In this document: positions 1-5,416 of the stretch, in pieces
How positions within the stretch are numbered: position 1 is the first letter of the stretch
Layout of the letters: each line of letters starts with the position of its first letter
Assembly (NCBI GenBank): GCA_021795795.1
Contig: JAJYPA010000471.1
Location: forward strand, 1 to 6,521
Reading direction: 5' to 3'
Origin: Pseudomonadota bacterium
Lineage (GTDB): Bacteria > Pseudomonadota > Gammaproteobacteria > Halothiobacillales > Halothiobacillaceae
DNA length: 6,521 nt
Translations under genes and position numbers: made by a program
Notes under the pieces: generated by a model
Seen by the model: only the letters and a program-made list of their open reading frames with translations
What the model was told of the DNA's origin: nothing
The model's database searches: none

Positions 1-355
1 GTTCCGCCCGGTAGCGCCATCCATCCATGCGTTGCGGATGCAGCTCGCAAACTTTTCGGAAGGCGTGCAGGGCGTCCAACACCTGCCCCTGCTCTTTCAG
101 GCTGCCCGCCAGATTAAACCAGGCATCGACGTGCGCAGGATCCATCTCTACCGCGGCGCGTGCGGAATCCTCGGCGGATTTCCATTCATGCAGGCGCAAA
201 TGGCACACGGCGGCGTTGGAAAGTGCGTCCGAGCGCATCATCACCGGGGCGCGGTCGTTGCCCCAAACCATCTGGAACGCGCCGATGGCCTCCCTGTACC
301 GCCCTTTCTGGAGATCAAACATCGCGTTTCGCATGGCAATATCGGGTGGCATCAT
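1..355 (-). CDS. TPR-repeat protein, 3' end beyond the left edge
   Basis: This frame is open from an ATG at 355 (a second ATG follows at 352) to the left edge, giving 118 visible codons and no stop. The protein reads as tetratricopeptide-type helical hairpins. A first helix pair lies near residues 8-30 (LQKGRYREAIGAFQ). A clear TPR lies near 44-75 (ALSNAAVCHLRL, then a second helix ending EMDPAH). Another lies near 76-109 (DAWFNLAGSLKEQG, then DALHAFRKVCELHP), and a further repeat begins at the edge. The Ala/Gly/Leu spacing and the closing Asp-Pro or His-Pro turns fit the TPR consensus. TPR proteins are usually protein-interaction scaffolds; no catalytic domain is visible, though one could lie off-window. 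The start has only a weak ribosome site (GAG about 12 bases upstream). It is the last visible gene of the leftward array. Phage context suggests an accessory role, which is inference. Confidence 0.8.
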   Translation of the reverse strand, partial: MMPPDIAMRNAMFDLQKGRYREAIGAFQMVWGNDRAPVMMRSDALSNAAVCHLRLHEWKSAEDSARAAVEMDPAHVDAWFNLAGSLKEQGQVLDALHAFRKVCELHPQRMDGWRYRAE

Positions 356-413
356 TGTTCAGTGCTCTAAATAAATACTGTCTCAACAGGATGACGATGG
401 TGGCTGGTATGAA

Positions 414-854
414 TCACAACCCTGCCGAGTCGGAACCAAACACCGCCCGTTCCTCCGCTGTGCCGTGGTCAATCTCATGGCAGTAGTCCGGCGGTGGCGA
501 GCCGCAATATTTGCAGGTGAACGGTGCTTCATTCTTTCCCACAAGCAGAAAACCAGACTCGTTGAACTTGAACTCAGGAAGCGCCCATTCGCAGGCGAAG
601 GCTGTGTTCTGCGCGGTTTGCAATGCGCCCACAATGGCGTCCTTGCTTTGCCAGGACATGCTCATCTCGCGCACTTCACGCACGATTGCATCAAGGTCGA
701 TCTGGGCGCTCGTGCTGTTGAAAAACTTCCACTCTGCAATGTTTTCGATGGCAGCGGAAACGTGAGCGACTGCAAAGGCATTGGCAGTATTGAAGTCGCT
801 CCCAGGAAGCAGTCGCTTCGCCAGTTCATTCGCGCTGTAGAGCATATCGTTCAT
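414..854 (-). CDS. Small protein of unknown function with a C-terminal Cys/His cluster
   Basis: This is a 146-residue protein that I do not recognise. The ATG at 854 is chosen because AGAGGA sits 6 bases upstream and the preceding gene's probable TAA ends at 869; a second in-frame ATG at 845 with AAGGA 9 bases upstream is an alternative. Residues 1-95 look largely helical and mixed in charge (for example LDAIVREVREMSMSWQSKD). The C-terminal part has C114-x2-C117, then C125-H126 and H130, which could bind one zinc ion in a ribbon- or HNH-like way, but the remaining HNH residues are not evident. No signal peptide or membrane segment is seen, so it is probably cytoplasmic. The frame is open upstream to 1292, so an automatic caller would merge it with the upstream gene into a false 292-residue protein. 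A short phage accessory protein is the likeliest reading. Confidence 0.7.
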   Translation of the reverse strand: MNDMLYSANELAKRLLPGSDFNTANAFAVAHVSAAIENIAEWKFFNSTSAQIDLDAIVREVREMSMSWQSKDAIVGALQTAQNTAFACEWALPEFKFNESGFLLVGKNEAPFTCKYCGSPPPDYCHEIDHGTAEERAVFGSDSAGL

Positions 855-866
855 TCCTTTTCCTCT
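855..866 (-). promoter_or_regulatory. Shine-Dalgarno that places the hidden start at 854
   Basis: On the minus strand the sequence is AGAGGAAAAGGA directly before ATG. AGAGGA has 6-base spacing to the ATG at 854; the inner AAGGA has 9-base spacing to the ATG at 845. It lies just after the TAA at 871-869 of the frame that continues the upstream gene. This is the main evidence that a separate gene begins here. Confidence 0.7.
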
Positions 867-868
867 TT

Positions 869-1292
869 TTATACCCGGTTGGAGCTGTGCCCCAAGGCCC
901 ACTTCCGTAGCGTGTCGCGGGCCTGCGGTGTGCTGATGGGGAACAGCGTTATCCTCGCCGCGCTTGGCCCCTCCGGGAGCACCTGGATGCTGGTGACGCC
1001 GGATATTGGGCCATTGTTGGCCCCCCACCTCCTTTTGGGTGCCTATTTGCATAACATTAGCCGCAGCCTGCATCTGCTCGTCACTTTTCGCCTTTCGCAA
1101 AAGGCTTTGCCGAAGGCTCTCTCCGCCCCCCACCTCAAACCCCAGATCCCGACCGAAATTGGCGACCTCCGGGAACCACGTCAACAACTTCAGTAACTCA
1201 TCGGCGAACATATCCAGCCGTGCCTGGACCATTTTCAGTCTGGCCGGATCTTCCATTTGTCCCGGTGTAACCCTCTCAATGATTCCGCTCAT
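869..1292 (-). pseudogene. Unknown phage-type gene interrupted by a +1 frame change
   Basis: The gene starts at ATG 1292, with GGAGGA 6 bases upstream overlapping the stop of the preceding gene. The first roughly 90 residues are charged and helical (for example ARLDMFADELLKLLTWFPEV). After a run of six G bases (complement of 1021-1026) the starting frame becomes a Gly/His/Gln/Arg/Pro-rich stretch of shadow-like composition. The +1 frame instead gives a normal-looking C-terminus (SGVTSIQVLPEGPSAARITL, then TPQARDTLRKWALG) and ends at TAA 871-869, just ahead of the next gene's ribosome site. Removing one G restores a 140-residue protein. The +1 frame has its own TAG upstream, at codon 83 of the first frame, so the change must fall between there and about codon 93, which includes the G run. 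It may be a real mutation, a sequencing indel or, less likely, regulated slippage. The family is not recognised. Translated without correction, the frame runs on into the next gene. Confidence 0.7.
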
Positions 1293-1303
1293 GTAAATCC
1301 TCC

Positions 1304-1630
1304 TTATGCCGTTTCTTCTTCCAATCCTGCGCCAACAAGCGTTACCCGTGGTTGCGCCGGCGGCGAATAGCTGCCCGGACGCAAGTACGGCATGGGCTCA
1401 CCCCGGTATTCTTCCCTCTGCCCCAATTTCGCCGGCATCTTCGCCGCGCAATAGCGGATCGGTCTGGCACCCATGCTGATGGCATACCCCTGCTTTTCCA
1501 GCGCGGCCATCGCCAGGCGCACCATCATGACACTACCCCCCGTCTTGTCCGCAATCTCTTGCGCTGTCTGTGGCGTATCCGTCAGCACCCTCTTAACGAG
1601 CGTTTGCAACTTTTCGGTCGAATCGTTCAC
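1304..1630 (-). CDS. Small winged-helix-like DNA-binding protein
   Basis: This is a 108-residue protein with a GTG start at 1630, chosen for the AGGAGGG seven bases upstream. Residues about 5-50 form a helical region with a helix-turn-helix pattern: TAQEIADKTGG, then VMMVRLAMAALEKQGYA. Residues 51-62 (ISMGARPIRYCA) look like the following beta wing. The Pro-rich tail (about 63-108) looks disordered. The arrangement is typical of small MarR/ArsR/Mrr-N-like winged helices that bind DNA, so a transcriptional regulator or a DNA-binding accessory protein is the best guess. The exact family is not recognised. Its 5' end overlaps the preceding gene by 38 bases in another frame, and its stop overlaps the ribosome site of the next gene, implying one polycistronic message. 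No operator could be identified. Confidence 0.75.
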   Translation of the reverse strand: MNDSTEKLQTLVKRVLTDTPQTAQEIADKTGGSVMMVRLAMAALEKQGYAISMGARPIRYCAAKMPAKLGQREEYRGEPMPYLRPGSYSPPAQPRVTLVGAGLEEETA

Positions 1631-1913
1631 CGCAAAACCCTCCTATGCTATCCACGACACGAACACCCGGCACCGGATCACCGTCGCCATCGTGTCCACC
1701 GGAAACCCGCACCACCTGGGGTACACCAGCATCCACTGCCTCCTGGCAATGCTTCCACAAATCATCGGCAAAGAAAGCAGGCTTCAACCCCTTGAGAGCG
1801 TGATACTTGCTCCCCTTGGATCCGACGGCCATCAGGCAGGCCCGACGCAAGCCCAGATCGTCCATCGCCTGCTGACGCAGCTTTCGAGCTGGCGTATCCA
1901 CGGCGGAAATCAC
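1593..1913 (-). CDS. HAD-like hydrolase fragment lacking motif I
   Basis: This is 106 residues if read from GTG 1913, which has GAGG five bases upstream. HAD-superfamily features are visible: a hydrophobic strand ending in Ser (VFVISAVD, Ser3 from the GTG) like motif II, a Lys around residues 33-36 (SKGSKY) like motif III, and a hydrophobic strand with a double Asp (AFFADD, Asp50-Asp51) like motif IV. A closing strand pair follows, with a Gly/Asp-rich loop (about 71-80). Motif I, with its nucleophile Asp (DxDx[TV]), should lie upstream but is absent, so normal phosphatase activity is not expected unless another protein supplies it. The frame is closed by the TAA of the upstream methyltransferase. 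An ATG overlapping that TAA (TAATG, 1971) starts in a different frame and stops after 12 codons. Removing one A from a nearby A4 run would join it to this frame. The HAD assignment is from motif pattern only. It is either a decayed gene or a divergent short family. Confidence 0.55.
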   Translation of the reverse strand: MISAVDTPARKLRQQAMDDLGLRRACLMAVGSKGSKYHALKGLKPAFFADDLWKHCQEAVDAGVPQVVRVSGGHDGDGDPVPGVRVVDSIGGFCGERFDRKVANAR

Positions 1914-1932
1914 GAATACCTCATCAAAAGCC

Positions 1933-1971
1933 TTACCGGCTGAACGCTCGGACCATCCTTTTCTTTTGCAT
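1933..1971 (-). other. 12-codon ORF that may be the displaced start of the HAD-like gene
   Basis: An ATG at 1971 overlaps the TAA stop of the methyltransferase gene as TAATG, a classic re-initiation layout. It reads only 12 codons (MQKKRMVRAFSR) before a TAA. The HAD-like frame lies +1 to it, with two A4 runs near 1959-1967 between them. If one A is extra, the product would begin Met-Gln and continue through GWSERSAGKAFDEVFVISAV. As it stands this is either a leader-size ORF or a broken start. Confidence 0.4.
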
Positions 1972-3221
1972 TACGATACTGAAACCACGGACACCGCCGG
2001 GTGAAGCCCAAATCCCGCAAAACCCCGAAACATCTCCGCAGCCCCACGCAGATACTCCAGCATCCATTCCGTCACCAGCCATCGCCGCCCCAAACGCTCG
2101 GCAGCCAGGCCCGTTTTTACCGTGCCTCCAAACGGGTCCACAACCAGTTCATCCGGTTGAGTCAGCAGCCGAATGAAAAAGTCCGGAATGGTTGTTGGCT
2201 GCATGGCGCCATGGGTTGGCAATCCCATGGCCTTGGCGTGTCGCCGGTATGCCATGGTGTCGCCGCAGGCATGTCCGCGTTCGATGACGTTGCGAGGTAT
2301 CCGTCCGGTGGTCACTCGCCCAAAGGCATCCGGACGGATGTGATAGGCCCCATCGCCATAAGTGGCCAACCGCCCCTCTCCGCCAGACGCCATGAGACGT
2401 TGGTGCCGTGCCGTATGGGCCTCCAGAACGCGCCGGTTGTCCGACCGAACCCGGTCCGGGTCATTGGTGAACCAATACAGGGGTTCATACGCCGTAGTGA
2501 GCTGCACCCGGTTCACGCAGGCCCAATAGGTCGGTGCCGGTGGCTTGCTGTAATTGACCCAGGGGATGCGATCCATCAGTGCGAGGCCTAACCGGTCATT
2601 CAGGGCCAGGACCACACGCTCCAGGTACAGTGACCGGCTGGGTTTCTTGGGCTCGAAAACATCGCCGCTCAAATTGAGAACGACGCTTCCGCCGGGCACC
2701 AAGTTACGAACAATCGGCGCCAGGGCTTCGCAGATGAAATCAACGTACTGCCGTTCGTCTGGGCCGCCGTAAGCACGGGCTTTTCGCAGAGGATAGGGCG
2801 GCGAACTGATGCACAGGGCGATCGGTTCATTGATCTGGCGAAATACGTCTTGATGATTTCCCCAGATGGCTATGCCCAACTCGGTGCTGAAGGCCACCAG
2901 CTTTATGCCGGTTGCCGCCCGGTGCAGGTCCTTCCCCGCATTTTCCGAGAGTCGCCAGACACCTCGCTTTCCGGCGTGCTCAATGACTCCCAGTTGTTTA
3001 AGGGTCTGCTGGTACCAGCGAATTTTACGCTTGGCGGTGGATCGCGGAACGCCGGCGCGCCCGATAGGTGTCAGCACATCCAAGGCGCCGGGTGTTGTAC
3101 CGATGCGTGCCGCTACTTTCGAGTAGAGCGAATCGTTATCCAGAACGCCGCCATAGGACTCGGCGTACACGCCTGCGACTTCCGCGAACAGGCTTATTTG
3201 TAGGGAAGGCGTGCTCTTCAT
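1971..3221 (-). CDS. Beta-class DNA amino-methyltransferase (SPPY type), orphan
   Basis: This is a 416-residue enzyme expected to transfer a methyl group from S-adenosylmethionine to an exocyclic amino group in DNA. The motif order is typical of the beta class. Catalytic motif IV is SSPPY (residues 139-143), followed by a variable target-recognition region (about 200-340, with WVNYSKPPAPTYW), and then motif I DPFGGT (362-367) near the C-terminus for cofactor binding. SPPY, rather than DPPY, favours N4-cytosine, although some adenine enzymes share it. Residues about 20-100 resemble a winged helix (STAKRKIRWYQQTLKQLGVI), similar to N-terminal domains of Mrr-like and some phage methylases. The start at 3221 is chosen because its ATG overlaps the upstream gene's TGA (ATGA); an in-frame ATG at 3311 would overlap that gene by about 90 bases. 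No endonuclease lies alongside, so a solitary protective or epigenetic methylase is inferred. The recognition site cannot be read from the sequence. Confidence 0.93.
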   Translation of the reverse strand: MKSTPSLQISLFAEVAGVYAESYGGVLDNDSLYSKVAARIGTTPGALDVLTPIGRAGVPRSTAKRKIRWYQQTLKQLGVIEHAGKRGVWRLSENAGKDLHRAATGIKLVAFSTELGIAIWGNHQDVFRQINEPIALCISSPPYPLRKARAYGGPDERQYVDFICEALAPIVRNLVPGGSVVLNLSGDVFEPKKPSRSLYLERVVLALNDRLGLALMDRIPWVNYSKPPAPTYWACVNRVQLTTAYEPLYWFTNDPDRVRSDNRRVLEAHTARHQRLMASGGEGRLATYGDGAYHIRPDAFGRVTTGRIPRNVIERGHACGDTMAYRRHAKAMGLPTHGAMQPTTIPDFFIRLLTQPDELVVDPFGGTVKTGLAAERLGRRWLVTEWMLEYLRGAAEMFRGFAGFGLHPAVSVVSVS

Positions 3222-5044
3222 GCGCACTGCCGCCCACCAACGGCCAATGCAATAGCCACCGGCTGCACCCAGATGGGCATGGCATTGAGTGTGAATGTTT
3301 CCCCGGACCACGCCAGCAGGAGAGTTTGACCCATCACCCCGGCGATGGCCTGTGCCGCCGGCGGGGGAACTGCGTTTCCAATGCGTTCCCTCCAGGCCGA
3401 ATCGCTAAGGCCTTCCAGTTCCAGGTGAGCTTCTGGGTCCACCAACCCTTGCAGGGCCGCCAGCTCAAGCGTCGTGAATGGGCGGTGCCAGGTGTTGTCC
3501 AGAGCGCGGATGACGGCCACCAGATTGGTGTTCTGATCGGGCATTTCGTCCGCCTCATTCCCGATCGAAAAACAGGAAGCGCGAGGGTCAGCTACGCTCC
3601 ACTTGCCGTTATCATGCCCGGCGGCTGCCGAGACCGCCCCACAGGATTCTGCCCAGGGCACAACGCCGTAATGGGCCGCCGTGAGGTAGTGATCCCCTTT
3701 GGCGCGAGTAAGGCTCGTGCGGGGATCGGCCACGGCGAGGGCACCGCCAGCCACATGAGATGCGCCCACGACGGTTTTACTCACGCTGTCCCATGGGACG
3801 ATGCGATATATGTTCTGGTGCGTAGTGCTCTTGTAGCCTGGTCGCGGGTCGGCTACCGCGTACCGACCCCCGCCCGGCGCGGATTGCCCGCTGATAGCAC
3901 CGATGCTGTCTTCCCAATCCCGGACACCGTACTGGCCATACTCAGCGGATCCGCAGAAACGTGGGTCGGCCACGGAGAATCGTCCCGTCATGGGGCGTCC
4001 GCTGGCTGTCACGGCACCACTGGATTGCTCCCACGGCAACACACCCAAAGTACCTTGATGAATTTCCTCAAGGCGCGGGTCGGCCACAGCGTAGCGCCCA
4101 TTAGTGACACCGCCGCGCCCCGATATGGTCCCGCTCGGCGCATTCCAGGCATTGACGCCCAGGTAGTGGGCGCGGCGCTCCGGCAGAATCAAATAATCCT
4201 TGAGGGTTCCATCCTGGACCGCCAGCTTGTTGAGTGATCGCCAGTCGCCTCCAGCCTCGACGAAGGCCAGACGCACCCAGGTCTTCCATTGCAGAGAAGG
4301 GCCTCGGTGCATGGCGCCGCCAGAGCCAGGCATGGGCATCCGGCCCAGGATGTCTCCCACGGCCAGCAAGGGGCGTTTTTCCGGCTCATAGAGGAAGGGT
4401 GGCACCTTTTCCATGTGTCGGGCTACCATCAGGAACCGCTTGCGCGATTCGGCGAGGCCGCCCAGCTCGCCGCAATCGTGGGTGGTCTCGGCGACCGCGT
4501 AGCCGTAGCGACGCAGCAGCCCGCCGATCTGATCCAGCAGGTGCCGTCCCCGGTTCTGGATCCGGGGGACGTTCTCCAGTATCACGAACTCCGGCAGGTC
4601 ATCTTTCCAGGCTTCCAGGGTCAGCCAGATACCGCGCACGGTCAGCCGGTTAAGCGCCTGGTATTTTTCGGTTTTGCTCTTGCCCTCGGAAAGCAGTCCG
4701 GAAAATGCTTTGCATGGCGGGCTGGTGAAAACGATATGGGGCCGTTCATTTCCTGCGGCCTTGCGGATGTCCGTTGGCGTCGCCTCCTGCCAATTTGCGG
4801 GCGGCTCCTCGCCGTGAAAGGCGCGGTACTGATCCCGGTCGAATAGATCGAGGACCGTGCCCGGCACGCCGGCGAGGAGCGAAAAATCGACGATGGCCCG
4901 CTTGTCGGAATCAATCCCGCCCAGGCAGCGGAAACGGGCCTGCATGGAGCCAACGCGGGCCTGGCCACGGTTGAAGCCGGCAGCGCCGCCGCCCAAGCCG
5001 CAGAACAGGTGGAAATGGCGGATTTCGCGATAATCTTTCAGCAT
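3218..5044 (-). CDS. C5-cytosine DNA methyltransferase with five tandem recognition-region modules
   Basis: This is a 608-residue enzyme that methylates carbon 5 of cytosine in DNA using S-adenosylmethionine. Conserved blocks appear in canonical order: motif I FHLFCGLGGG (11-20), motif IV with catalytic Cys111 in SPPC (108-111), motif VI ENVP (157-160), motif VIII ESRKRFLMVAR (199-209), motif IX RPFTTLELAALQG (521-533) and motif X GNAVPPPAAQAI (556-567). It is far longer than a typical enzyme of about 330-400 residues. The excess lies between motifs VIII and IX, the usual target-recognition site, and consists largely of five related modules (residues 294-488, described separately). The start is ATG 5044 with AAGGAG nine bases upstream. 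The preceding ORF ends six bases before it, and the next methylase overlaps its TGA. All key catalytic residues are present, so it is probably active. It is solitary in this window. The repeats suggest a broadened or multiple sequence specificity, which is inference. Confidence 0.95.
   Translation of the reverse strand: MLKDYREIRHFHLFCGLGGGAAGFNRGQARVGSMQARFRCLGGIDSDKRAIVDFSLLAGVPGTVLDLFDRDQYRAFHGEEPPANWQEATPTDIRKAAGNERPHIVFTSPPCKAFSGLLSEGKSKTEKYQALNRLTVRGIWLTLEAWKDDLPEFVILENVPRIQNRGRHLLDQIGGLLRRYGYAVAETTHDCGELGGLAESRKRFLMVARHMEKVPPFLYEPEKRPLLAVGDILGRMPMPGSGGAMHRGPSLQWKTWVRLAFVEAGGDWRSLNKLAVQDGTLKDYLILPERRAHYLGVNAWNAPSGTISGRGGVTNGRYAVADPRLEEIHQGTLGVLPWEQSSGAVTASGRPMTGRFSVADPRFCGSAEYGQYGVRDWEDSIGAISGQSAPGGGRYAVADPRPGYKSTTHQNIYRIVPWDSVSKTVVGASHVAGGALAVADPRTSLTRAKGDHYLTAAHYGVVPWAESCGAVSAAAGHDNGKWSVADPRASCFSIGNEADEMPDQNTNLVAVIRALDNTWHRPFTTLELAALQGLVDPEAHLELEGLSDSAWRERIGNAVPPPAAQAIAGVMGQTLLLAWSGETFTLNAMPIWVQPVAIALAVGGRQCA
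3581..4165 (-). repeat. Five degenerate tandem protein modules in the C5 methylase recognition region
   Basis: Each copy follows the pattern Y-G-V-x-P-W, then a Ser-Gly-x-[VI]-[ST] core, then a Gly-rich turn, then [YFWL]-[AS]-V-A-D-P-R. Copies lie at residues 294-324, 333-362, 372-401, 413-442 and 459-488 (bases 4165-4073, 4048-3959, 3931-3842, 3808-3719 and 3670-3581). The distance from the Trp (300, 338, 377, 418, 464) to the final Arg of ADPR (324, 362, 401, 442, 488) is 24 residues in all five, while linkers vary, so the repeat period is 38, 39, 41 and 46. The copies are diverged, so they are old duplications kept by selection rather than a recent expansion. Copy 4 is the most divergent core (VSKTVVG). 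The core resembles the short segment that precedes motif IX in ordinary C5 methylases. Confidence 0.9.
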
Positions 5045-5050
5045 GATCTT

Positions 5051-5326
5051 TTACTCCTTCATGATTCCTAGGACATCCCCGGCATGAATCAGGCCATCGT
5101 CCCAATGACGACAACCACGGACCCGACCCAAACGCCGCAACACAAGCAAACGTGAAAGGCGCACCTGGTAGGCTCGGAGCCTATGAAAACGCACGACGCG
5201 AAGGGGCTCAAAACGACAAGAACCGGATGACGGCACCAAAACAGCCGGAGAAAAGTGATGCCAGCACAAAAGAGGCTGACCAGAATAAGAACAAATCCAA
5301 AGAAACGGTTTATCTTTTATAATCAT
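5051..5326 (-). CDS. Small ORF of unknown function just upstream of the C5 methylase
   Basis: This is a 91-residue ORF whose support is positional. It has an ATG at 5326 with TAGGAG eight bases upstream, and its TAA at 5053-5051 lies between the methylase's AAGGAG and start codon. No family is recognised. The N-terminal half is hydrophobic and aromatic with several Cys and His (FLWICSYSGQPLLCWHHF), the middle is Arg/Leu-rich (VRLSRLLVLRRLGRVRGCRH), and the end is acidic (HWDDGLIHAGDVLG). The weakly hydrophobic start is not a convincing signal peptide or membrane helix. The composition is unusual, and third positions are rich in T, unlike the methylase. A competing plus-strand reading exists over the same bases (see findings). 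It could be a leader ORF that couples translation to the methylase rather than a functional protein. Confidence 0.5.
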   Translation of the reverse strand: MIIKDKPFLWICSYSGQPLLCWHHFSPAVLVPSSGSCRFEPLRVVRFHRLRAYQVRLSRLLVLRRLGRVRGCRHWDDGLIHAGDVLGIMKE

Positions 5327-5334
5327 TCGTATAT

Positions 5335-5340
5335 CTCCTA
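5335..5340 (-). promoter_or_regulatory. Shine-Dalgarno for the 5326 start
   Basis: The minus strand reads TAGGAG, eight bases before the ATG at 5326. It directly follows the T-run of a GC hairpin, so the folding state of that hairpin may influence access to this site. It is the strongest argument that the 91-residue ORF is translated. Confidence 0.6.
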
Positions 5341-5364
5341 AAAAGGGGAGCCGGGGAAGGCTCC
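5340..5364 (-). terminator. GC hairpin with T-run, terminator or attenuator candidate
   Basis: Read on the minus strand, GGAGCC, a TTCCCC loop and GGCTCC form a perfect six-base-pair stem, followed by CC and TTTTT. This resembles a short intrinsic terminator after the Gp37/Gp68 gene and the 46-residue ORF. The stem is short and two C bases separate it from the T-run, so termination may be partial. It sits immediately upstream of the next Shine-Dalgarno, which also allows an attenuator or translational-control role. On the plus strand there is no T-run after the stem, so it would not terminate in that direction. Confidence 0.45.
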
Positions 5365-5416
5365 AAACGCGAAGATCGGCACCCTTGCAGTAAATCTTGC
5401 CGACTTCCGGCCTGCG
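5365..5416 (-). promoter_or_regulatory. Short intergenic leader with crossing inverted repeats
   Basis: This gap contains no gene. AAGAT at 5372-5376 can pair with ATCTT at 5394-5398, and the adjacent CGGCA at 5377-5381 with TGCCG at 5398-5402. The two pairings cross and share one base, so they would be alternatives or a pseudoknot-like fold. No convincing -35/-10 promoter pair is seen, though one would be expected if the hairpin at 5340-5364 terminates upstream transcription. Confidence 0.25.

Noticed and set aside
27..374. Two overlapping plus-strand ORFs near the left edge
   Set aside because: They are antisense to the TPR frame, which has recognisable repeat structure. Their own translations are Arg/Ser/Cys-rich with no motif.
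356..413. Promoter before the TPR gene (TTGAGA followed by an AT-rich stretch)
   Set aside because: No -10 hexamer is found at 16-18 bases from TTGAGA; the TATTTA is too close. The gap is only 58 bases inside a same-strand array, so read-through is adequate.
1015..1035. Programmed frameshifting at the G6 run
   Set aside because: The change needed is +1. A -1 slip would give only a short Arg/Pro/Ser-rich tail before a stop, and no stop or slow codon of the usual +1 type sits in the starting frame. A simple indel is the plainer explanation.
465..1196. Plus-strand ORF of 243 codons opposite the two unknown genes
   Set aside because: There is no ribosome site, and the minus strand has well-placed Shine-Dalgarno sequences and operon spacing. 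The plus reading is better explained as a shadow.
414..1292. A single 292-residue minus-strand protein
   Set aside because: The middle segment reads as out-of-frame sequence, and the +1 frame provides a better C-terminus plus a stop directly before a new ribosome site and ATG at 854.
3222..3311. 30-residue N-terminal extension of the amino-methyltransferase from ATG 3311
   Set aside because: It lies wholly within the 3' end of the C5 methylase, has no supporting ribosome site, and the ATGA overlap at 3221-3218 is the standard coupled start.
3068..4237. Long plus-strand ORF (389 codons) across the two methylase genes
   Set aside because: It lies antisense to strongly supported methylase motifs, including the repeat modules. 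Its composition is shadow-like (Arg, Pro, Gly, Ser, His) and no ribosome site or family motif is visible.
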